Program-made: the position numbers and the translations under genes | Source of the DNA: Bacteroidota bacterium | Lineage (GTDB): Bacteria > Bacteroidota > Bacteroidia > Chitinophagales > Chitinophagaceae | Length of the DNA: 5,156 nt | NCBI GenBank assembly: GCA_029778965.1 | Contig: JAKPBL010000553.1 | Span: 1-5,156 of the forward strand | Direction: 5' to 3' | Part shown: piece after piece, positions 1 through 5,156 of the stretch | Layout of the letters: each line of letters begins with the position of its first letter | How positions within the stretch are numbered: the stretch's first letter is position 1 | Notes under the pieces: model-generated | What the model was told of the DNA's origin: nothing | Databases searched by the model: none | The model's input: only the letters and a program-made list of their open reading frames with translations

Positions 1-880
1 GAAGACCTGGAGCGCGACCTCCCTGCCCTGGATGAGTTTCGGGTACGAAGTGCTGGTGAGTCCGTTGCAAACACTGATGTTGTACAACGCAGTCGCCAAC
101 AACGGTAAGATGATGAAGCCTTACCTCGTGGAAGAGATACAGCAAAGCGGTATCACCCTGCAAAAGAACGAACCGCAGGTATGGGTGGAGCAGATATGCA
201 GCGAACCGACACTGAAGCAATTGCGCACCTGCCTCCAATCGGTGATGACGAACGGAACCGGCAAAGCCTTACAAACGCCTTATTTCCCCATCGCAGGGAA
301 AACAGGTACGGCGCTGGTGGCGAACGGAAACAGGGGCTATGCCGATCATATTTACCAGTCGTCTTTCGCCGGTTATTTCCCGGCCAACGACCCGAAATAC
401 ACCTGCGTGGTGGTGATTGTCAATAAACCCCATGCAGTAAAATATTACGGCGGTGCGGTAGCCGGCCCGGTGTTCCGGGAAATTGCCGACAAGCTCTTTG
501 CCATGCAAGCGCAGCACACACCCGTACCGACGGCGGTTTTGCCGAAACGCGACAGCAGTGCTTATCGCTACAGCGGGGAGAAGTCGTCGATACAGAAAGT
601 GCTTGCCGCGATGAACTGGCAGTACAGCGACAGCGCGGCGACCGGGAAATGGGCCGACGTATCGGCCGGAAAGGAACAGCTCGCCGTGCTCGACGACAGG
701 AACCTGGCTACAGCGGCCATGCCCGACCTGAAGGGACTGGGACTCAAAGACGCCCTCTACCTGCTGGAATCGATGAAGCTGAAAGTACAGGTGAGGGGAA
801 AAGGAAAAGTCGTATCGCAGTCCGTCGCCGCCGGCGCCGCGATCAGGAAAGATAACCCGGTAGCACTGGAATTAAAATAA
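1..880 (+). CDS. ftsI: Peptidoglycan D,D-transpeptidase FtsI (class B PBP), C-terminal part, 5' truncated by window edge
   Basis: The reading frame is open from base 2, giving about 292 residues up to the TAA at 878-880. The ATG at 32 is internal, because the upstream residues (KTWSATSLPW) continue the conserved class B PBP segment before SFGYE and SPLQ. The third penicillin-binding motif, KTGT, lies at 299-310 within IAGKTGTA. The SxxK serine and the SxN motif are expected upstream and cannot be checked here. After the transpeptidase fold comes a linker of about 60 residues, then one PASTA domain from about 719 to 877 (MPDLKGLGLKDAL, ending VALELK). The family cross-links peptidoglycan peptides at the septum from the periplasmic side and is membrane-anchored by an N-terminal helix, which is outside the window. 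A terminal PASTA also occurs in SpoVD-type PBPs, but the dcw position next to murE favours FtsI. The stop overlaps the murE start by one base, implying co-transcription and probable translational coupling. Confidence 0.93.
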   Translation, partial: KTWSATSLPWMSFGYEVLVSPLQTLMLYNAVANNGKMMKPYLVEEIQQSGITLQKNEPQVWVEQICSEPTLKQLRTCLQSVMTNGTGKALQTPYFPIAGKTGTALVANGNRGYADHIYQSSFAGYFPANDPKYTCVVVIVNKPHAVKYYGGAVAGPVFREIADKLFAMQAQHTPVPTAVLPKRDSSAYRYSGEKSSIQKVLAAMNWQYSDSAATGKWADVSAGKEQLAVLDDRNLATAAMPDLKGLGLKDALYLLESMKLKVQVRGKGKVVSQSVAAGAAIRKDNPVALELK

Positions 881-2346
881 TGGTGAACCTGCAAGACATA
901 TTATACCAGGTTCCGCTGCGATCGGTGAACGGCAACCTGCAAACGAGCATCAGCGGTTTGCAGATCGATTCGAGAAAAGTGGAAACAGGAAACTGTTTCA
1001 TCGCGATAAAAGGCGTACAGGCCGATGGCCACCAGTTCATTGACACGGCGATTCTGAAAGGAGCAACGGTGATCGTTTGCGAAGAGCTGCCGGCTGCACT
1101 CAGGGAAGACATCACCTATGTGCAGGTGGAGAATGGCAGTGAGGCGGTGGGATGGATGGCGCATCACTATTACGGCGAGCCATCCGCCAAACTGAAGCTG
1201 GTGGGCATAACCGGAACGAATGGAAAAACAACGGTAGCGACCGTTTTATATAAGCTCTTTACACAACTGGGATATGATTGCGGTCTGCTCAGTACGGTGC
1301 AGAACATGATCGCGGGACAACCCTATGCGGCCACGCATACCACGCCCGATGCGATCAGTATCAATGCACTGCTGAAGCAGATGGTCGACGCAGGCTGCCG
1401 CTTCGCTTTTATGGAAGTGAGTTCGCACGCGATCCACCAGCATCGCATCGCCGGTTTGCAGTTCGCGGGGGCTGTTTTCACGAACATCACCCACGATCAC
1501 CTGGATTACCACAAAACATTTGATGAGTATATCCGGGTCAAGAAAAAGTTCTTTGATGATTTGCCCGCGGGCGCTTTTGCCATCAGCAACCTTGATGACA
1601 AGAGAGGTGCGGTGATGTTGCAGAACACGGCTGCCAGAACGTATTACTACAGCCTCCGGTCGATGGCCGAGTATAAAGGCAAGATACTGGAGAACGGGCT
1701 GACGGGTTTGCTGATGAACATCAACGATCGGGAAGTTCATTTCCGGCTGATCGGTGAGTTCAACGCCTATAACCTGCTGGCGGTATATGGAGTGGCCATT
1801 TGCCTCGGCGAAGAGAAAGACGAAGTGCTGCAGTGTTTAAGCGTGATGACAGGGGCGGAAGGCAGGTTCGAATATGTGGTGAGCCCGGTAGACCGCATCA
1901 TCGGTATCGTTGATTATGCGCACACACCCGATGCGCTGGAGAATGTGCTGAAAACGATCCGGCAGTTGCGCAGCGGTGAGGAAAAGATCTTTACGGTAGT
2001 GGGTTGCGGCGGCGACCGCGACAAAACGAAGCGGCCGGAAATGGCGCAGATCGCCTGCGACTACAGTGACAAGGCCATCTTCACTTCCGATAATCCGCGC
2101 AGTGAAGATCCGCAGGCGATCCTGCACGACATGGAAGCAGGACTGAATACGGCGGCCAAAAGAAAATTTATCAGCATCGCCGACAGGCGCGAAGCGATCA
2201 AAACCGCCTTCAGCCTGGCCCAGCCGGGAGATATCGTGCTGGTGGCGGGCAAGGGACATGAAAAGTACCAGGAAATAAAAGGTGTGAGAAACCATTTCGA
2301 CGACAAAGAGGAGATCGAAAAAATAATCACGCTGTTGAATAAATAA
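880..2346 (+). CDS. murE: UDP-N-acetylmuramoyl-L-alanyl-D-glutamate--2,6-diaminopimelate ligase MurE
   Basis: This 488-residue cytoplasmic Mur ligase adds the third amino acid to UDP-MurNAc-L-Ala-D-Glu using ATP. The N-terminal UDP-binding domain carries DSRKV and IKGVQADGHQF at about residues 30-52. The central ATPase domain has the P-loop GTNGKTT at 112-118 (Lys116), the THTTPDA substrate segment, and THDHLDYH followed by Lys221, which aligns with the carbamylated lysine of E. coli MurE (Lys224). The C-terminal domain has DYAHTPDA at 345-352, GCGGDRDKTKRP at 375-386, DNPR at 404-407 and GKGHE at 457-461. DNPR is the signature of meso-diaminopimelate-specific enzymes; lysine-adding MurE proteins differ there. 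Length is normal for the family. The ATG at 880 shares its A with the ftsI stop, and the next residues fit the usual Bacteroidota N-terminus. No Shine-Dalgarno sequence precedes it. The gene ends in tandem stops, TAA then TAG. I see no defect. Confidence 0.97.
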   Translation: MVNLQDILYQVPLRSVNGNLQTSISGLQIDSRKVETGNCFIAIKGVQADGHQFIDTAILKGATVIVCEELPAALREDITYVQVENGSEAVGWMAHHYYGEPSAKLKLVGITGTNGKTTVATVLYKLFTQLGYDCGLLSTVQNMIAGQPYAATHTTPDAISINALLKQMVDAGCRFAFMEVSSHAIHQHRIAGLQFAGAVFTNITHDHLDYHKTFDEYIRVKKKFFDDLPAGAFAISNLDDKRGAVMLQNTAARTYYYSLRSMAEYKGKILENGLTGLLMNINDREVHFRLIGEFNAYNLLAVYGVAICLGEEKDEVLQCLSVMTGAEGRFEYVVSPVDRIIGIVDYAHTPDALENVLKTIRQLRSGEEKIFTVVGCGGDRDKTKRPEMAQIACDYSDKAIFTSDNPRSEDPQAILHDMEAGLNTAAKRKFISIADRREAIKTAFSLAQPGDIVLVAGKGHEKYQEIKGVRNHFDDKEEIEKIITLLNK

Positions 2347-2359
2347 TAGGACGGTTACT

Positions 2360-2413
2360 CAGAACAAACCCATCCGGCTGGACACCGGGTGGTAGCCAGA
2401 ACAACAAACCATC
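2360..2413 (+). repeat. Imperfect direct repeat flanking the spacer hairpin, upstream of mraY
   Basis: CAGAACAAACCCATC (2360-2374) and CAGAACAACAAACCATC (2397-2413) are near copies that differ by small insertions. The first copy overlaps the 5' arm of the hairpin at 2370-2392. The second copy directly abuts the mraY ATG at 2414. It is A-rich and contains no Shine-Dalgarno motif, as is common in Bacteroidota leaders. The pair may reflect a small local duplication or a binding site; there is no further evidence for either. Confidence 0.35.
2370..2392 (+). repeat. Short hairpin in the murE-mraY spacer
   Basis: CCATCCGG (2370-2377) and CCGGGTGG (2385-2392) can form an 8-bp stem in RNA, with one U-G wobble and a 7-base loop. 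No T-run follows, so it does not look like an intrinsic terminator, and stopping transcription here would cut mraY off from the cluster. It could stabilise or process the mRNA between the two genes, or affect mraY translation, as it ends 21 bases before the mraY ATG. Function is unproven and a stem this short may be chance. Confidence 0.4.
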
Positions 2414-3694
2414 ATGCTGTACCACTTAATTGATTGGTTAAAAACTTTAGGAATAAAGTTCCCGGGAAGTGCGCTGTTTCAGTTCATCACTTCCCGGGTG
2501 TTACTGGCTGTGATCCTGTCGCTGATCATCACCACGGTATTCGGTAAAAAGCTGATCCAGTACCTGCGTAAGAAGCAGGTGGGCGAATCGGTGCGCGACC
2601 TGGGCCTGCAGGGCGAACAGCAAAAGAAAGGAACGCCTACCATGGGCGGCCTCATCATCATACTGGCCGTGCTGGTGCCGACCTTGCTGCTGGCTGATCT
2701 GAACAAAGCGTATATACGCGTTATGATCTTCAGCACGGTCTGGCTGGGACTGATCGGCTTCATAGACGATTACCTGAAGCTGCGCGCCAAAAAGATCGCC
2801 CAGCAGCAGGGTGTGGCTTATAAAAAAGGAGACAAAGACGGCCTCGCCGGCTGGTTCAAGATATTGGGGCAGGTAGGGCTGGGGCTGGTAATCGGGCTGA
2901 CCATTTTGTTCAACGACAATACCAAGGCCTGGCGGGAATACATGGGCGATGATATCTCGAATGTGAAAAACGTGAAAACGATCCGGTTCCAGGGCGCCGA
3001 ACGGCATTTCGTGGAAGCCAATGAACCCATCACCACCATCCCCTTCGTAAAAAGCCATGAGTTCAATTACTCAAAGCTTTTGCCGGCATCGCTGCGCGGG
3101 CCGCTCACGAATATATTGTATGTGGTAATCGTGATCCTGATCGTTACGGCGGTATCGAACGGCGCGAACCTCACCGATGGCCTTGACGGGCTGGCAACGG
3201 GCGTAAGCGCGATCATCGGTTTGTGTTTGGGGGTATTCGCTTATGCCAGCGGTAACCTGATACTGGCAGATTACCTGAACATCATGTACATACCGAATCT
3301 CGGTGAGCTGTCGATTTTCATCGGGGCGATGGTGGGAGCCTGTGTTGGGTTTTTATGGTACAATGCCTTCCCCGCCCAGGTGTTCATGGGCGACACGGGA
3401 AGCCTGATGCTGGGTGGTGTGATTGCAGCGCTGGCGATCATTGTTCGCAAAGAATTGCTGATTCCTATTTTTTGCGGCGTATTCCTGGTCGAGAATTTAA
3501 GCGTCGTGCTGCAGGTAAGCTATTTTAAGTACACGAAGAAGAAATACGGTGAAGGCAGAAGGATCTTTTTGATGAGTCCCCTGCACCACCACTACCAGAA
3601 ACTGGGTTACCATGAAAGCAAGATCGTAACCCGCTTCTGGATCGTAACTATTTTTTGCGTGGTGTTTTCGATCGTTACCCTGAAAATCCGGTAA
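2414..3694 (+). CDS. mraY: Phospho-N-acetylmuramoyl-pentapeptide-transferase MraY (lipid I synthase)
   Basis: This 426-residue polytopic inner-membrane enzyme transfers phospho-MurNAc-pentapeptide from UDP to undecaprenyl phosphate, making lipid I and UMP. Family motifs appear in order: GTPTMGG at 73-79, FIDDYLK with the aspartate pair 118-119, NLTDGLDGL at 252-260, FMGDTGSL with Asp327 (equivalent to E. coli Asp267), and PLHHHYQKLG with the histidine triad 391-393. Hydrophobic segments fit the ten-helix family topology; the clearest are near 29-46, 80-96, 101-117, 150-167 and 230-248. The protein is about 65 residues longer than E. coli MraY (360). Most of the excess is a polar segment at about 168-225, between the fourth and fifth helices, which should face the periplasm. 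Longer MraY proteins of this kind are typical of Bacteroidota. The ATG at 2414 fits the usual N-terminus (MLYHLIDWLK). Tandem stops TAATAA end the gene. All catalytic residues I can locate are present. Confidence 0.97.
   Translation: MLYHLIDWLKTLGIKFPGSALFQFITSRVLLAVILSLIITTVFGKKLIQYLRKKQVGESVRDLGLQGEQQKKGTPTMGGLIIILAVLVPTLLLADLNKAYIRVMIFSTVWLGLIGFIDDYLKLRAKKIAQQQGVAYKKGDKDGLAGWFKILGQVGLGLVIGLTILFNDNTKAWREYMGDDISNVKNVKTIRFQGAERHFVEANEPITTIPFVKSHEFNYSKLLPASLRGPLTNILYVVIVILIVTAVSNGANLTDGLDGLATGVSAIIGLCLGVFAYASGNLILADYLNIMYIPNLGELSIFIGAMVGACVGFLWYNAFPAQVFMGDTGSLMLGGVIAALAIIVRKELLIPIFCGVFLVENLSVVLQVSYFKYTKKKYGEGRRIFLMSPLHHHYQKLGYHESKIVTRFWIVTIFCVVFSIVTLKIR
2461..2498 (+). repeat. Perfect 11-bp inverted repeat inside the 5' end of mraY
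   Basis: CCCGGGAAGTG (2461-2471) is exactly complementary to CACTTCCCGGG (2488-2498), leaving a 16-base loop. It lies in mraY codons 16-28, beginning 47 bases after the start of the ATG and ending just before the first membrane helix. Each arm contains the palindrome CCCGGG. TTCCCGGG also recurs as a direct repeat at 2459-2466 and 2491-2498, 32 bases apart, close to three helical turns. The transcript could form a strong stem that slows early translation, or the DNA could hold a paired protein-binding site. Either role is inference. Confidence 0.6.
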
Positions 3695-3742
3695 TAAGAG
3701 AACCCAGGAAAAACCGATAAACCCGCACCGGGAGCAAGCTAT

Positions 3743-3771
3743 TTTGTGGTGCAGGAATCCTAATACGTTTG
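3743..3771 (+). promoter_or_regulatory. Candidate Bacteroidota-type promoter upstream of murD
   Basis: TACGTTTG (3764-3771) matches the Bacteroidota -7 consensus TAnnTTTG exactly. TTTG (3743-3746), inside a TTTTG run, matches the -33 element, with a 17-base gap. This gap is at the short end of the range reported for Flavobacterium promoters and slightly short of the 19-21 usual for Bacteroides. A start site near 3778 would leave a leader of roughly 34 bases before the murD ATG. The element sits in the longest non-coding gap of the window. By eye I saw no other exact TAnnTTTG on this strand. It could give murD and downstream genes their own transcript. Confidence 0.45.
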
Positions 3772-3811
3772 AAAAACCCCCTATCCGTTTGCGCCCGTAG
3801 AAAAGATATGT

Positions 3812-5152
3812 ATGAATGAACTGGTGATCATATTGGGTGCCGGCGAAAGCGGCGTGGGAGCGGCCCTGCTTGCCCAACAACAGGGATACGATTGCCTGGT
3901 GAGCGACGGGGGACAACTGAAATCCGTACACCGGCACGAGCTGGCCAACGCCGGTATTGCCTTTGAAGAGGGAAAGCACAGCGAGGAAAAGATATTGCAG
4001 GCGGCATTGGTGGTGAAGAGCCCGGGAATACCCGAAAAGAACGAGCTGGTTAAGAAGATTCGCGCAGCGGGCATACAAATCATCAGTGAAATTGAATTTG
4101 CGTATCGTTTTATCGGCAGCAGCCAGGTCATCGCCATAACAGGCAGTAACGGAAAAACCACTACCACAGCGCTGACCCATCATATCTGCAAGCACGCAGG
4201 GTTGGATTGCGCGCTGGTAGGCAATATAGGATACAGCTTTGCCAGGCAGGTGGCCGAAGCGCCCAAGCCCTGGTACATTGCCGAGATCAGCAGCTTTCAA
4301 CTGGACGATATCGAAAGTTTTCGTCCGCATGTAGCCATTCTCACCAATATCACCGAAGACCACCTCGACCGGTACGACTATCAGTTCAGGAAATACATCA
4401 ATAGCAAATTCAGGATTACGGAGAACCAGCAGGCATCTGATTATTTCATCTATAATGAAGACGATGAGGTGACGATGCAGCATATCGGTGACTTTTCCAT
4501 CCTATCAAACCCATTACCAACCAGCATGCGTAAAGAACTACTCCACGGTGCATTTATTAAAGACAGCCAGATGACCGTGGCCACTGCCGATGAGAAATTT
4601 CAGATGAGCATTTATGATTTCGCCCTGAAGGGCAAACACAACCAATACAATACCATGGCAGCGGGACTGGCGGCTTCGGTGATCGGGCTGCGAAAAGAAA
4701 AGATCAGGGAAGCCATCCAGAGCTTCGAAGCGCTGGAGCACCGGATGGAATCGGTGGCCCTGGTAAGAGGCGTTGAGTTCATCAACGACAGCAAAGCCAC
4801 CAACGTAAACAGCACCTGGTACGCCCTGGAAAGCATGACCAAGCCCACGGTGCTGATCTTGGGCGGCATCGACAAAGGAAATGATTATTCTCTCATACTT
4901 GACCTGGTGAAAGAGAAAGTGAAGGCGATTGTATGCATGGGCGTCGATAACCGGAAGATACACGAGGCTTTTCAATACCATGTGCCCGTTATGGTAAACA
5001 CCGGCAGCGCCGCCGAGGCCGTTCATTCGGCATTCCGGCTCGCCGCCAAAGGCGACGCCGTATTGCTGAGCCCCGCCTGCGCCAGTTTCGATCTCTTCAA
5101 AAATTACGAAGACAGGGGAGCGCAGTTTAAAGAGGCGGTAAAAAATCTTTGA
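3812..5152 (+). CDS. murD: UDP-N-acetylmuramoyl-L-alanine--D-glutamate ligase MurD
   Basis: This 446-residue cytoplasmic Mur ligase adds D-glutamate to UDP-MurNAc-L-Ala with ATP, the step before MurE. The N-terminal UDP-binding domain begins with the glycine-rich ILGAGESGVG segment at about residues 7-16. The ATPase domain has GSNGKTT at 111-117 (Lys115), EISSFQL at 158-164, and EDHLDRY at 182-188 followed by Lys199, which aligns with carbamylated Lys198 of E. coli MurD. GKHNQYN starts at 274. The C-terminal domain has HRME at 310-313, NDSKATN at 325-331, GGIDKGNDY near 351, and SPACASFDLFKN at 420-431. Length is close to E. coli MurD (438). The ATG at 3812 gives the standard N-terminus; the nearby ATGs at 3808 and 3816 are out of frame. 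No Shine-Dalgarno sequence is seen, only A-rich DNA (AGAAAAGATA). The 117-base gap from mraY holds a candidate promoter. Its TGA overlaps the next ATG. Confidence 0.97.
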   Translation: MNELVIILGAGESGVGAALLAQQQGYDCLVSDGGQLKSVHRHELANAGIAFEEGKHSEEKILQAALVVKSPGIPEKNELVKKIRAAGIQIISEIEFAYRFIGSSQVIAITGSNGKTTTTALTHHICKHAGLDCALVGNIGYSFARQVAEAPKPWYIAEISSFQLDDIESFRPHVAILTNITEDHLDRYDYQFRKYINSKFRITENQQASDYFIYNEDDEVTMQHIGDFSILSNPLPTSMRKELLHGAFIKDSQMTVATADEKFQMSIYDFALKGKHNQYNTMAAGLAASVIGLRKEKIREAIQSFEALEHRMESVALVRGVEFINDSKATNVNSTWYALESMTKPTVLILGGIDKGNDYSLILDLVKEKVKAIVCMGVDNRKIHEAFQYHVPVMVNTGSAAEAVHSAFRLAAKGDAVLLSPACASFDLFKNYEDRGAQFKEAVKNL

Positions 5153-5156
5153 TGTT
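5152..5156 (+). CDS. Probable start codon of the next dcw gene (ftsW expected), cut by window edge
   Basis: The murD stop and an ATG share a base (TGATG, 5150-5154), the same arrangement as the ftsI-murE junction (TAATG). Only the ATG and two further bases are inside the window, so the product cannot be read. In Bacteroidota dcw clusters the gene after murD is normally ftsW, the lipid II polymerase that works with FtsI at the septum. That identity is inferred from gene order alone. Confidence 0.4.

Noticed and set aside
32..880. Treating the ATG at 32 as the start of a short stand-alone protein
   Set aside because: The frame is open to the window edge, and the residues before the ATG continue the conserved transpeptidase sequence, so the gene begins upstream of the window.
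1246..1740. Minus-strand open frames of 150-185 codons inside murE and mraY (also 1837-2295 and 2501-3058)
   Set aside because: All are fully antisense to intact, motif-complete Mur genes, with low-complexity His/Arg/Gln-rich translations typical of shadow frames.
3722..3752. Possible terminator after mraY: CCCG-CAC-CGGG (3722-3732) or GCACC/GGTGC (3725-3729 with 3748-3752)
   Set aside because: The first stem is only 4 bp, the second 5-6 bp with a long loop. They exclude each other, and neither is followed by a proper T-run. I do not call a terminator.
3497..4483. Long open frame of 328 codons on the minus strand across the mraY end and murD start
   Set aside because: It runs antisense to two clearly conserved genes, and its protein shows no recognisable family motif. 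It is best explained as a shadow of the coding-strand base composition.
4381..4620. Slightly more AT-rich stretch within murD that might suggest recombination
   Set aside because: The frame is continuous, family motifs on both sides are in register, and the shift is mild and covers a naturally variable part of the protein.

Overview
The window is a stretch of the division and cell-wall (dcw) gene cluster. It holds, all on the + strand, the 3' end of a class B penicillin-binding protein gene (ftsI), then complete murE, mraY and murD genes. At the right edge is the probable first codon of the next gene, expected to be ftsW. Protein features point to a Bacteroidota bacterium, probably of the Chitinophagaceae: a long MraY with an extra loop, an FtsI ending in a single PASTA domain, a murE-mraY-murD run without murF, no Shine-Dalgarno sequences at the starts, and one promoter-like TAnnTTTG element. 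The DNA is moderately GC-rich for that phylum. The taxonomic placement is inference from these traits and was not tested by a search.

Layout: ftsI 3' part (1-880) overlaps murE (880-2346) by one base (TAATG). A 67-base spacer with a short hairpin flanked by imperfect direct repeats separates murE from mraY (2414-3694). A 117-base spacer with a candidate promoter separates mraY from murD (3812-5152). The murD stop overlaps a new ATG (TGATG) at 5152. No RNA gene, mobile element, CRISPR array or pseudogene is visible, and there is no gene-free stretch longer than about 120 bases.

The genes act in one pathway. MurD adds D-Glu to UDP-MurNAc-L-Ala. MurE adds the third residue, and its DNPR motif indicates meso-diaminopimelate. 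After MurF (not in this window) adds D-Ala-D-Ala, MraY moves the phospho-MurNAc-pentapeptide onto undecaprenyl phosphate to make lipid I. FtsI cross-links the finished peptidoglycan at the division septum. All recognised catalytic motifs are intact.

This is core housekeeping DNA and I see no undescribed system. The points most worth a second look are a perfect 11-bp inverted repeat inside the start of mraY, the hairpin with direct repeats just before mraY, a candidate internal promoter before murD, and the large extra loop in MraY.
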